A DNA stretch of 64,000 nucleotides from Monoplex corrugatus (GCA_030674185.1 CM060312.1:62901078-62965077), one strand, 5' to 3'. Positions 36,599 through 47,267 are shown, counted from the stretch's first letter. Numbers and translations are program-made. The notes: generated by a model not told the origin, from the sequence alone.

Positions 36599-36646
<48 letters not shown>

Positions 36647-36769
36647 TGTGTGTGTGCAAGCGTGTGTGTGCACATGTGCACTTTATTATGAACATCATGG
36701 AATGCTTACGAATCATAATCTTCTGTGACATGATAAAAAAAAAAGCAAAATGCTAAGCTAAAAAAACAC

Positions 36770-36828
<59 letters not shown>

Positions 36829-36830
36829 CA
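36470..36830. repeat. (TG)n and (AC)n inverted microsatellite pair
   Basis: About 200 bp of TG with a CGCG interruption (36574-36590), then about 90 bp of unique spacer, then about 60 bp of AC (36767-36828). The two arms are complementary, so a large cruciform is possible. Bases 36831-37019 are unrecognised. Confidence 0.85.
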
Positions 36831-37019
36831 ACCCATCAAAATTCCCTCCTCTTCCCCGTACACACAAATAAACAATAGAACACACGGACAAACACTTGAG
36901 AATGCACTTGTCTGTCATCCATGGGTTGGATGGCTTTTACATCTTTTGCTGCGAGGGCCGTGTCTTGCCTCATAACAAAAGTTTATATGCCCATTTTTCG
37001 CTGTGTTTACACTGTTAAG

Positions 37020-37160
37020 ATCATCATCATCATCATGTGCCCTGCCACATGGCGTTGGCGATCATGGCCCTCTATATGCATCTATCCCGCAAGCACATCT
37101 TCCACCTTCTATGTCCTCAGCCACCCTGCAAGTCCGTCCAATATTTTCTACTGTTAACTG
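37020..37160 (-). pseudogene. LINE 3' end, very short copy
   Basis: ATCATCATCATCATCATGTG then CCCTGCCACATGGCGTTGGC matches the 3' terminus of the LINE at 10726-11704 (tail plus ~120 bp). The fragment is 5'-truncated; nothing coding is left. Bases 37161-37550 are unrecognised, and 37555-37700 is (AAATAA)/(AAAC)-rich. Confidence 0.75.
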
Positions 37161-37917
37161 GTATAATGATCAAAACGGGCATAACAGGCACACTGCAGCA
37201 AGTTGTGAGAAACCTTGTTACGCACTGTCTGTTTCATATCTTCACTACTCATTATGTTATTGTTACACAGAAAGTTTACATTAATATCAGTGTTTTCAGT
37301 TCGTTTGAAAGCACGATGACGACGACAAACATGTTTTCCACACACAGACAATTCTTGTTTTCTCTCAGTCTGTATATACGCATGTGTGTCAGACGAATGT
37401 TTCTTTGTAAAGTGTTTGTAAAAGGGAGGATTTCAATGTTTGTGCAGTGGCTGAACGTTTTTGTGTATATAATTGTATGACTGCATGTTCATATGTTTGT
37501 GTGCTGTGTTCAGTATGCAGAATGTTGGGGAAAAACAAGTCTCTGGAAAATACAAAAAAAAGAGAGCTATTAGACGAAAACAGATAAATAAATAGATAAA
37601 ATAAATAAAAAACAAACAAAAATAAATAACAAACAAAAAAGAAAGACACAAACAAACAAATCAATAAATAAACAAATAAGTAAATAAATAAACGAACGAA
37701 CGTCAGTGTAAGCAGCTTACCTAAAATGGAACAGGAAATGGCGTCAAAAAAACCAGAGCAGAAAAAAACCCCATCTCTCTGAGTTCAGCTGACTCCTTCC
37801 CCTTCCTCTTTGTATCTCTTCTGGCCATTTCATTTTTTTACTCTCTGTCTCTCTCTCATTCTCTTATCCATATAACTCTGCGCTGCCACTATCCCTTCAT
37901 ACATTCCCTGTTCAGAA

Positions 37918-38060
37918 ACGTGCAACAGTCGAGTGGTTAGGATGCTATCCTATAAGCTGAGCGAGTCTGAGGTTAAACCTACCATACCTGGTGGGTGAAA
38001 AGGTGGAGATTTTTCAGTCTCACGCGTCATGATATGTACGGATCTGTTGGTGTGCCTTGA
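37918..38060 (+). mobile_element. Degenerate tRNA-headed SINE
   Basis: CAACAGTCGAGTGGTTAGGATGC followed by CTGAGGTTAAACCTACC resembles tRNA A and B boxes at the usual spacing (TRGYNNAGTGGTTAG and GGTTNAANCC). Weakly supported. Confidence 0.4.
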
Positions 38061-38129
38061 ATCCCCCTTTATTTGGATATAGACGCCGGACATCAAGTGT
38101 GCAGATCAGCTAAATTAGAGTAAAACTTT

Positions 38130-39000
38130 CTCGCTATGACAGAATAACAGCCCTGCTTTGTGTGCTCCACTGGCTTCCTATTCAACAGCGTATTAGATAC
38201 AAAGTTGCTCTTATGAGTTACAATGTTGGGAAACCTCCACACCCACTTGTTCAAGACAAACCAGGAACTAGTGGCCAGAATGTTTTAGCCACGATTTAAA
38301 AAGCTATGTGGCAGAAAAACCTACCACACAAAAGGCACTATTGTGAAGGTTCCGAAGAAAGGTGCCATGAGTAACTACAATAACTGGCCTGGAATTACCC
38401 TTTTGTCAATTCAAATGAAAATTCATGAAAAATCATCATTGAAAGAATCTCAAGTGCGACTGACAAACAATTAAGGAAAGAACTGACAAATTTCCGGAAA
38501 AGAAAATGATGTACTGACCAAACATTCATTACACAAATTATCATCGAACAATGGACAGAAATAGCATGGAGATAGCCCTACATTAACTTTGTAGACTTTT
38601 GCGGAATTTTTTGATAACACACAGAGACAGTCTATCACGTACGCTTTGAGCATACAGAATCCTATAACAGGTCCTTCTTATCAAAACTTTCTGTGCCAAC
38701 TTCCCTTGTACAGTTGAAAACCACGAACACAATTTCGAAATGAAGACAGGAGTAGGGCAAGGATGTGTAATGACAGTTCAACAGCCCTGTTTTATATGCT
38801 CCACTGGCTTCCTATTCAACAGCGTATTAGATACGAAGTTGCTCTTATGAGTTACAATGTTGTCTCTGGTACTGCTCCTGCTCATATCTCTTAAAAATTG
38901 TTTCATACCTATCGTATTCTTTGCTCTTCTGTCAAGGCTTGACTTATTTTTCATGTCATCATCTAGAGAAGTTAATCATTGTAGTGCGTGCGTGACTGAC
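38130..39000 (+). pseudogene. Nested LINE reverse-transcriptase relics
   Basis: The peptide LHWLPIQQRIRY(K/E)VALMSYNV occurs twice (38165-38229 and 38800-38864); it is typical of the thumb/C-terminal part of CR1/Jockey-type LINE polyproteins. Between the two lies a different reverse transcriptase: NYNNWPGITLLSI, then IIERISSATDKQLRKELTNF, CTDQTFITQIIIEQW, INFVDF and GVGQGCV, in order but with stops and frameshifts. After the second copy the first LINE continues (VVSGTAPAHIS). One LINE scrap thus lies inside another, bracketed by an ~85-bp direct repeat. Confidence 0.75.
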
Positions 39001-39427
39001 TGCCTCGGTTTCCACTGTTACGCAATTTGTGTTTGTGGGCATGTGCGCAGTAAATCGTTTTGCTTTGGATGTACTCTTTATCATCAGGAGGACTTCAAAG
39101 ATGGACTAGGAGTGTCATCTGCACAGAGCAGGATAACATCACATGGACAACGCAGAACACCCTCTTCTCAACAGAAAAAAAATGACCAAGGGGGAACAGA
39201 GCCCAAGACCGCAGGACTCTTTCCTGATGCAGTGCCTGTAGAATAATGTGTTTCCAGGATCGGTCTTGTAACCCACATGAAGACCCACATCAGGCCATAG
39301 GAACCAGCATGCCCACTCAATCGTGGGATTTACTTGTAAGTCCATCATCATCAGCATCATCATCATCCTCATCATCAAATTTCAAAGTTCCCTAACTTGT
39401 AAGTCCATCATTATCATCATCATCACC

Positions 39428-39475
39428 AAAGTTCAAAGTTCATATTGCTTATATCCCAGTCGACAACTACGGACC
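39428..39475 (-). mobile_element. Family A retroposon 3' fragment
   Basis: AGTTCATATTGCTTATATCC then CAGTCGACAACTACGG matches the tail/core end only. The surrounding 39340-39500 is rich in ATC triplets. Bases 39001-39340 and 39500-39940 show no recognised feature. Confidence 0.6.
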
Positions 39476-39944
39476 ATCATCATCACACCACCATTGTCAT
39501 CGCATAAGAGAGAACGTCACTATGATTTGACTATTTTGTTCAAGACTGTCTTCTAAGAGCTCTCCGTCTGAAGTCCATTCAGCGGTAAAACGAGCCACAA
39601 GGTGCTTTAACACATTCACACGCGCGTGATCAATGCGAAATTCATACCTCAAAGAATTCCAGAGACAAATCGGCTGCTGACGGCTCCTTGCTCCTTGATT
39701 TATGTGTGTGGCGATACCTTTTCCGCTTCGTGTCCTGGATGTTCTGTGAAACGTCCTCCCTACAGAAAAATCTGCTTGACATTTCAAATATCTTGTTCTC
39801 AGCAGACTAAAGAATTTTCTTTTAATTCATTTTTGACGTATTCCTATCATTTCCTGATTTGTTAAGGTTTTTCTCATGCTAACTAGTTTTGTTTATGTAT
39901 GCGTTTTAGGTGTTTAATGACATGATTGGTGTGTGCGCGCGCAC

Positions 39945-40024
39945 GTGCACGTGTGTGTGTATGTGAGCGAGAGGGAGGGAGGGAGAGGGAGAGAGAGAGG
40001 GAGTGTGTGTTCGTGTGCATGTGT

Positions 40025-40089
<65 letters not shown>

Positions 40090-40092
40090 TGT

Positions 40093-40133
<41 letters not shown>

Positions 40134-40194
40134 CGTGTGCGTGTGTCAGAGAAAAACAGAGAGAGGGGACAGAAAGTGTGTGTCGTGTTTTGTG

Positions 40195-40260
<66 letters not shown>

Positions 40261-40435
40261 GAATAGATAAATAGATAGACATACATGTAGATAGATAGAT
40301 AGATAGATAGATATAGATAGATAGGCAGGCTGATATACATACATGCATACATACGTACATACCTACATACAAAGACAAATGTGTGTGAACACGTGCGCGT
40401 GCGCTTGCGCTTGCGCGTGTGTGTGCGCGCGCGCA
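39945..40435. repeat. (TG)n, (GATA)n, (CATA)n, (CG)n microsatellite complex
   Basis: Two TG blocks (40025-40135 and 40195-40257) separated by a GAGA spacer, then (GATA)n at 40260-40325, (TACA)n to 40370, and GC-alternating DNA at 40390-40435. Confidence 0.9.
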
Positions 40436-40634
40436 GGAGGATGGCTTGAGAAACATGACATTTATTGTCAAACGCGGCAGTATTGATGCCAACAAAAAAG
40501 AAAATAATGAAAATATGCATGTTTCAGATTAAATCGCCTTTCTTGGATCAATCCATCGCTGTTTGTATACGACGTTCTTTAAAAAAAAAAAAGATGAACA
40601 GCTCGTTTTCCCTGTAGATTAAAATCCAGTTTTA

Positions 40635-40890
40635 GGCAGGCGCGGTGGCCAAGTGACTAAGACATCACAGTCTGCCAACAGGAAGGTCTGGGGTTCGATC
40701 CTATTTGGATACCTTCGGCTGTTGAGCAAAGACCCGTATGCCTTCTAGTTGCGCACACTTAAGATCCCACGACAGTTGAAAATCGTGAAAACAGGGCATT
40801 CGCCCTTGTGCCTTGTTATAAATAAAACATTACGGACAGGTTGATTTCTCAGGTCACTCCACTTGAAGGCCTTTCTAAAAGAAATGAACA
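40635..40890 (+). mobile_element. tRNA-derived SINE
   Basis: GGCAGGCGCGGTGGCCAAGT gives an A-box-like TGGCCAAGTGACTAAG, and GGTTCGATCC at 40692-40701 is a near-perfect B box. The tRNA-unrelated body runs through AAGATCCCACGACAGTTG to a region ending in TAAATAAAACATTACGG. The pol III promoter layout and short length define it as a SINE rather than a functional tRNA, since the cloverleaf is disrupted. Confidence 0.7.
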
Positions 40891-40971
40891 TGAACACAAA
40901 TGTGAATATGAAACGGTGAAGAATTTTCCGATCTCCCAGGTCAGCATGTGACCTGTTAATTAATGCGTAGT

Positions 40972-41280
40972 TCAGTTCATATTGCTTATAGCCCAGCCGA
41001 CTACTACAGCCATATCAGGGCTAACAACACGTCAAAAACTGACAATCTGTTAAAATAAAAGACAACAGTTAAAAACCATGCTCACTGTTAACCTCGCAAA
41101 TCTAAAATGCAATTAAAGAAAAACAGACGTAATATCAGATCAGGTGAAATCTATTGATCTCTTGTAAAAACAGAAAAATTACATAAGGCGGGATGTCTCC
41201 GAAGAGGTTCTTTAAGCAATCCGACGGGTAGTGCTTTTGTCTCACATCGTACAAGTCCCAGCAATCGAGGAGGATGTGTA
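40972..41280 (-). mobile_element. Family A retroposon, long copy
   Basis: TAGTTCAGTTCATATTGCTT, core CAGCCGACTACTACAGCC, and the distal segment TCTATTGATCTCTTG through AAGTCCCAGCAATCGAGG shared with 13296-13640. Confidence 0.8.
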
Positions 41281-41372
41281 ATTAATGCCTAGACACCACG
41301 CTTGCGTATATGTACGCAAAACAGCAAGCATGCACGTTAAAGATCTTGTGAGTCATGTCGGTGCCCGAGGGA

Positions 41373-41949
41373 CTCATCATCATCATGGGCCCTGCCGCAT
41401 GGCGTTGGCGATCACGGCCCTCCATACGAATCTATCTCTTGTCGCTGCAAGTACTTCTCCCACCCTCTCTGTCCTCAGCCATTATGCAAATCCGTCCAAT
41501 ATTTTCTCCCTGGGTCTACCTGGTGTTCTCTTTCCCTCCTGCTTTCTTGTTGTGACCGGGTGCTCTAATTTCTCTTTCCTCATAACATGTTCTTTATAAA
41601 TGTTGCTTGTCTTTTCCAAATCTTTGTTTAGCTGTTTCCGTCCAACTTTCCTGTTGTGACCAGGTGCTCTAATTTCTCTTTCTTCGTAACATGTCATATA
41701 AATGTTGCTTGTCTTTTCCTAATCTTCATTATTGATTAACGATCTTCTTGTGTCTGCCTCCTTTAAGACTGTCTCATTTGTTTTCTTTACTGTCCGTGGA
41801 ACTCTTAACATTCTTCTCAGAAACCACATTTCAGCTGCTTGAATCTTGTTCTGACTTTGCGTGTTGACTGTCCATGCTTCACGTCTGGACACCAGTGTCG
41901 GTTCTATACAACACTGAATAACTTTCTGCCTGATGTTAATTGATAGGTA
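41373..41949 (-). pseudogene. LINE 3' portion with internal duplication
   Basis: Third copy of the LINE family at 10.7 kb: starts with the ATCATCATC tail and CCCTGCCGCATGGCGTTGGC. The minus strand encodes QAAEMWFLRRMLRVPRTVKK and KRTPGRPREKILDG. A ~100-bp part around TGTGACC-GGTGCTCTAATTTCTC is tandemly repeated (41549-41615, 41655-41720), breaking the frame. It ends at TTGATAGGTATA, where the Tc1 element begins. Confidence 0.8.
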
Positions 41950-41951
41950 TA

Positions 41952-43568
41952 TACTACACGTCATTATTGAAGGGCCAGGAACGTTTTTGAGTCAATTTTT
42001 GAAAGGAGAAATAACCTATTTTCTCTTACTCTTTTCTCCAATTCGTTGCCGTAACTGAATGGATAAGAGCTCAGACAACATTGCAGTTTCCTTTTGGCAC
42101 GTGTTTGGGGATTTGCCGATTTGCAATGGGCGGCCCAAGGAAGACAATTTCCACACGAAATTGTCGAATCTTCAGCAGGGTCTCTCTGACGACGCAGGCA
42201 AGGTATCGACAAAATTCGCTTTGCACGTGAAAGGCAAGCCCTTTTTGAACACTACTCCAGCCAAAGTTGCCCGCAGACGAGGATAAAAAGGACCCGTTCT
42301 TGGTTCGTTTTAACCATGCTTGCAAGACGACGGATGACGGATGAGCAGCGGGGGAGAGCCCTCGCTCTGCTTGATGAAGGCCTAGCGCAGCGGGAAGTTG
42401 CTAGACGACTTGAAGTGTCGCATTCCACAATCCAGAGACTGCTGGAGCGCTTCAATGAGACTGGAGCAGTCCAGGAAAGGCGTCACACGGGTCGACCCAG
42501 AGTAACGACAAGACAGCAAAACCGCTACCTTGCCCTCTCCATCCTGAGGGAAAGGGCATCCACTGCGGTGACCTTGAGGGGTCAGCTGAGGGACGCAACA
42601 GGTGCTAACATCAGCTGCAGCACGGTGAGAAGACGGCTACATGAGGCAAACTTGAGGTCACGGAGACCGGCCGTCCGACCCGTGCTGTCACCGGTCAACA
42701 GAGTGCGCCGCATGACCTGGGCCAGGGAGCACGTGACCTGGACAAGGCAACAGTGGGCCCGGGTCTTGTTTTCGGATGAGTTCAGGTTCACCCTGACCTT
42801 TAACGATGGCCGGGCTCGGGTGTGGCGACGTCAAGGGGAGAGGTTCGCTGACGCCACTGTCCAAGAGCATAACCGGTACGGCGGCGGGTCGGTGATGGTG
42901 TGGGGTGGCATGAGCCGTGGTACCCGGACCCCCCTGATCCCCATTGACGGCATCCTGAACGGGGTCCGGTACCGGGACGAGGTTCTGGCGGCCGTGGCAC
43001 TGCCTGCGCTTGTGGACCTTGGTCAAGGCGCCATCTTCCAGGACGACAATGCACCTGCGCATCGAGCACGCCTTGTGACCGACTTCCTGGAGCAGCATGA
43101 AGTCGTCCGTATGGCCTGGCCAGCGTGCTCACCTGACCTGAACCCAATTGAACACCTCTGGGATGTGCTCGGGAGGCGCATCAGGGACAACCACCCCCCA
43201 CCGGGCACCCTGGCCAGGCTGGTCGACATCCTGCAGATCGAGTGGGCGGCCATCCCTCAGGACACACTCCGTACCCTTGTGGGGTCGATGCATCGGCGCT
43301 GTGAAGCATGCATCCAGGCTCGGGGCGGACACACGCGATATTGAAAACAGATTGGCCAAATCTGACACTTTCTGTTTTTTGAAAAGGGGGGGATGTTCCT
43401 TTAAATGCATGTGCTGTTCACTAATGGGTCATTGTGCTAATTTCATTTTTCAAAACAGGTGTGGAAATGATGAAATAAAACATAGAATCAATTCTAAACA
43501 TTGTCAATTATTTCAACTTAAAATTAGAGAGGAAGGAAGAAGTGGCCCTTAAATTATGATTAGGAGTA
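41952..43568 (+). mobile_element. Complete Tc1-like transposon, copy 2 (1617 bp)
   Basis: Flanked by TA at 41950-41951 and 43569-43570, with the same inverted ends as copy 1 and exactly the same length. It carries the transposase gene, a TATA-like GATAAAAAG at 42282-42290 about 26 bp before the ATG, and AATAAA at 43474-43479 downstream of the stop. It inserted directly at the edge of the LINE relic. Near-identity with copy 1 points to very recent transposition. Confidence 0.96.
42316..43344 (+). CDS. Tc1-like transposase, intact (342 aa, DD34E), copy 2
   Basis: Same protein as the copy 1 transposase: paired-type double helix-turn-helix with GRPR linker (59-62), then the DDE domain with D154, D244 and E279. 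Visible differences from copy 1 are D69N, V76I, M92R, S156F and L208I. S156F falls in the FSDESRF box two residues after the first catalytic aspartate, where Tc1 proteins generally have a small residue, so this copy might be impaired although the frame is intact. Codons are GC-rich (about 60% GC) in contrast to the AT-rich flanks. This fits a recently arrived element, but GC-rich Tc1 lineages also exist natively. Confidence 0.97.
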   Translation: MLARRRMTDEQRGRALALLDEGLAQREVARRLEVSHSTIQRLLERFNETGAVQERRHTGRPRVTTRQQNRYLALSILRERASTAVTLRGQLRDATGANISCSTVRRRLHEANLRSRRPAVRPVLSPVNRVRRMTWAREHVTWTRQQWARVLFSDEFRFTLTFNDGRARVWRRQGERFADATVQEHNRYGGGSVMVWGGMSRGTRTPLIPIDGILNGVRYRDEVLAAVALPALVDLGQGAIFQDDNAPAHRARLVTDFLEQHEVVRMAWPACSPDLNPIEHLWDVLGRRIRDNHPPPGTLARLVDILQIEWAAIPQDTLRTLVGSMHRRCEACIQARGGHTRY

Positions 43569-43570
43569 TA

Positions 43571-44240
43571 TGTTGTCATGGCCTCTTATAGAAGATGAAA
43601 ACATCCGTACAGCATGCTTACCCACCAAACACGGAACTATTATACAATATGCACAGTGTGGGCAAAAATAATGAGCGTACACGCATCCAAAAAAAAACAA
43701 AAACAAAGATTTGAAATTTTTTTAAAAAAAAGGGGGGGGGGGGGAGAAAACAAAACAACAAAAAAATAATAATAATAAGAAAAAAAACAAAAAAACGAAA
43801 AGAGCAAAGAGAATCAAGTTTGCTTCAAAGTTTATTCAAGGCTTTGATTAGATTAAAGAGGAAAGAGGAGAATGTTCTTGTCCGGATTTCAACACGTTTA
43901 CTTTTCTCCTCGCTAGAAAAATATGGGGAGAAGAAAAAATACATACACGTGCGTGGTGTTTGCTGACACATCTCTCTCTCTCTCTCCCTTCTCTCTCCCT
44001 CTCTCTCCCTTATCTCTAACAGTGTGGGTATGTGCGGTGTTACACTAGCGCGAGTATGTGCGTGCTATACGTATCTATCGAAGTCTTTTGGCGTTAAGAT
44101 ACAAACAATCGGTAACACCAGCTTCTTACGTGTTGTTTTCGTCGTCTCCAGAAAGTCTACCCATCATCAGCGTACCGCCTGGAGTCAGAATTCATCTCTA
44201 AATCATTTGGACGAGAGGCAATCTAAGGCACATAACACAC
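43571..44240. other. A-rich and low-complexity sequence, nothing recognised
   Basis: Contains A runs, a poly-G at 43732-43743 and (CT)n at 43972-44011. No repeat family or gene was recognised. Confidence 0.5.
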
Positions 44241-44681
44241 ACACACACATATATATATATATACATATATATATATGTATATTAGCTAGCTAGCTAGATA
44301 GGTAGGTAGATAGAGATATGTTAAATGAGGCAATTTATGGCAAATAAGATAAATAGACAGACAGATAGATAGATAGATAGATGGATGGATGGATGGACAG
44401 AGAGACAGATAGATAGACAGACAAATAAATAGGTAGACAGACAGACAGATAGATAGACAGATAGATAGATAGACATAGATAGATAGATGGTCAGAAAGAA
44501 AGACACATACACATGGATAGAAAGACAGACAGACAGATAGAGATAGATAGATAGATAGAGATAGACAAATAAATAGGTAGATAGATAGATTGTATATGCA
44601 GCATAGATTGTGTATGAAGCATAGCTATATAGAAAACCAAATAAAGATAAAGCTATGAAGATTATATATATATATATATAT

Positions 44682-44720
<39 letters not shown>

Positions 44721-44725
44721 TATGA
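44240..44725. repeat. (TA)n, (GATA)n, (GACA)n microsatellite complex
   Basis: AC/TATA at 44237-44290, TAGC repeats, then about 260 bp of GATA/GACA/GGAT tetranucleotides, and (TA)n-(TG)n-(TA)n at 44664-44720. Confidence 0.9.
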
Positions 44726-44895
44726 TAAATATGTAGGTATAAAAACCAGTGAAGACAAAGCTATGTATATGAACGAAGTTACGCGACATTAACAAACATG
44801 GACAATAACAAAGCCATAAACCGAAAAACGTATGAATAAAATAATGAGCAATGAAAAGTGGATTGCAATATATAACCAGAATCTATCAGAATTAA

Positions 44896-45080
44896 CCCTT
44901 TCACTCCAAAAACCTGTCCATAAGCTGCAAAAACTTGACCCTTTCACTCCCTCACCCTATCCATCGGCTTCCTGTAAGAATCTGGTGGACAGGGTAAGGG
45001 AGCTAAAGGGTTAAGTTTTTGCTTTGCTTTCATGACTGACATTGCTGGATGCTGACGGTTAGGGCGAGGTAGTCGAAGGG
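44896..45080. mobile_element. 185-bp nested piggyBac-like MITE
   Basis: TTAA at 44892-44895 and 45081-45084. Outer ends CCCTTTCACTCC / AGTCGAAGGG; the inner palindrome spans roughly 44938-45011 (ACCCTTTCACTCCCTCACCC ... GGGAGCTAAAGGG). Same length as the copies at 12.6 and 45.3 kb. Confidence 0.85.
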
Positions 45081-45136
45081 TTAACGAAGGCTACAGGCTC
45101 AACAAGATCGAATGAAGGACGAGAATAAACCCATAT

Positions 45137-45290
45137 ACGCGCCAGTCGTCCTGGTGCAATGGTTTAGAGCAGCGGACTACTGACTGGAAAGTTGAAGGTT
45201 CGAATCCCATTTCCCCTATCAACAGCGTTGTGGCAATTTTTGGCCCCCATCGGTCCCGACACAGTGTTGAGTGTACTGTGATTTCCTTTA
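45137..45290 (+). mobile_element. tRNA-derived SINE, family 2
   Basis: A-box-like CTGGTGCAATGGTTTAGAGC and B box GGTTCGAATCC at 45197-45207. A related copy is at 47967-48170. Its 3' part (GAGTGTACTGTG) is cut by the MITE at 45292. Confidence 0.7.
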
Positions 45291-45291
45291 A

Positions 45292-45476
45292 CCTTTTGAC
45301 TCCCGCACCTTATCCACCCACTGCAAAAACTTAACTCTTTGACTTCATCATCCTAAATACTAGCTTTCTGCAGGAAGCTGGTGGATAGGGCGAGAGAGTC
45401 AAAGGGTTAAGTTTTTGCTTCGCTAGCATGATTGACAATGCGGGATGGTTGTGGACAGGGTGCAGGAGTCAAAGGG
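45292..45476. mobile_element. 185-bp nested piggyBac-like MITE inserted in a SINE
   Basis: TTAA at 45288-45291 and 45477-45480. Outer arms CCTTTTGACTCCCGCACC / TGCAGGAGTCAAAGGG; inner arms AACTCTTTGACTTCATC / GAGAGAGTCAAAGGGTTAA around CTTTCTGCAGGAAGC. It shares the unpaired internal segment CTTTTTGCTTCGCTAGCATG with the other copies. Confidence 0.88.
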
Positions 45477-45569
45477 TTAAAAGAGAGGGATCACACAGAC
45501 ATTGGGGCTGTTGCTCCAATCTCCTGACGAAATATACAGGTGTCAGTATTTCTTGGGCCTGGTTGAAGT

Positions 45570-45710
45570 CTGTATTATATTAAGATAATAAGCATAGAAT
45601 TTACAGCCTTGTCACACAGTCTCAATCCTAGATGAAATTCCACAGCATCACTGTTATCGTCCCTATCATCATAATCATTATCATCATCATAGCATTGTAA
45701 AGTTATCCTA
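45570..45710. repeat. Dispersed repeat with (ATC)n end
   Basis: CACACAGTCTCAATCCTAGA through ACAGCATCACTGTTATCG and an ATCATC run ending GCATTGTAAA recurs in diverged form at 48375-48505. Probably the terminus of another retroposon; class unknown. Confidence 0.5.
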
Positions 45711-45764
45711 CGCTTCTTTGGCCATAGAAAACGGGAGAGAAAAGGATGGTCGTAACGAAAAAAT

Positions 45765-46294
45765 GGCTGTTACTGTTTCGTTTAAAGCCCAGCCGACTAC
45801 GCAGAGTCACACCAGGGCTATAACCTGTTTCAAAACATACACAAAACTTCATCTGGAAAAAAAATGAAAAGAAAATTAAATACACATATCAATGCATCCG
45901 CGCACATAATCAAAGATGCTCTTGGCGTTGACCACTCCGTCCGATTCATCACACAGCGGATTTAAATAACAAAATAACATACCTGGTTACAAATTTAAAC
46001 ATAACTAAGGACACTAAAACACATATAAAACAGGCCTGAATTACCCAAAACGGCTTCCGCATATCTCATTTCACTAGAGCCAAAAATGCACTTTATACAT
46101 GAACCCAATTATCAATCCTAACAGGTGAATGGACCAGCAAGGCAGAAAATAATAGAAAGCAATGACAGAAAGAAAATGAACAAGGCAGAAAAACAAAGAG
46201 AGTGACAGAAAAGTGGACATTTCTAGCACAGAATATCCAGAAGGTGGGGATACCATTTCTACTGAAAGAGCCCCCGGCATCCCCACGGGGTGTG
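45765..46294 (-). mobile_element. Family B retroposon
   Basis: Plus-strand TGTTACTGTTTCGTTTAAAG then the core CCCAGCCGACTACGCAGAGTC, through GGCATCCCCACGGGG at 46276-46290. Bases 46295-46730 following are unrecognised. Confidence 0.82.
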
Positions 46295-46734
46295 GTGAGG
46301 GAGAACTGCTTATTTGCGGTAATTCTTATATAGTCAACAGAAGCGAATAAACCCATAAACATTCTCAACGTGTGTTGGACAGACAACAGAGGCCACTTGC
46401 CCCAAACTTTTAAACATATTAAGAACGAAAGCGATGCTACCTTTTTCGCCATACGCGAATAAACGATTGCTAGTTTGTGTCCCTGTTGACGCCGTGTTAG
46501 AGCGAAAACCAAATGCATATGTAGAGAGATATTCTGCATTTGATTGCATATGCATCCACACCCCCACCCCCATCCCCACCCTCATCTTAGGGACTTGAAC
46601 GGTGGTGAACGGTGGTGCATCCAGATGAGACGATAAACAAAATTTCCATATACAGCATAACAATAACGACAAAGAGGGATCATATTCCAGTCATTTCTCG
46701 AAAATTTGATTTGGAAGAAAAACGCACAGAAAAA

Positions 46735-46743
46735 AGAAAAAAA

Positions 46744-46777
<34 letters not shown>

Positions 46778-46835
46778 AGAGAGAGAGAGAAGAAGAAGAA
46801 GACGAAGAAGAAGAAGACGAGGAAGAAGAAGAAGA

Positions 46836-46866
<31 letters not shown>
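46735..46866. repeat. (GA)n - (GAAGAC)n - (CAG)n compound repeat
   Basis: GA dinucleotides, then GAA/GAC triplets, then CAGCAG for about eight units (46839-46862). Triplet periodicity is preserved through 46790-46865, so a frame reading E/D-rich then Q-rich is open, but no flanking domain supports coding. Bases 46867-47265 are unrecognised. Confidence 0.85.
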
Positions 46867-46868
<2 letters not shown>

Positions 46869-47267
46869 GCCAAGAGAACATAAACACAGAACAAAACCAT
46901 AGAACATGAACAGTTGTGAACATTTGAAACAAATTATGAACATTATGAGACAGTTTGAACATATCCATTTGAATTCAGAAACGTTATGCATTAGCATATT
47001 ACGCACTTCCACAAGAAGATGCAGACTTATAAATGGACAGATGAGAAAATCTCTGAAACGGACCTTCGTGAGGGTTTTTGTTTTGAGGATTCGCAGTCAT
47101 CTCTGGTGCACGCATGCACGTTGTTGTGCAGGCGATATGTTGCTGCGCAGTCTGCATACTCCCGTATGATAGACGTGCATGCTGGTTGTTTTCATGTTTC
47201 TTTAGATTATGTCACTGTCCGTGGGCTTGTGGAAACATGAAAACACCCAGCATGCAGAATTTTTACC

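Noticed and set aside
45137..45215. Possible tRNA gene (also at 40635 and 47967)
   Set aside because: A and B boxes are present but the cloverleaf stems do not pair and SINE bodies follow; these are SINE heads.
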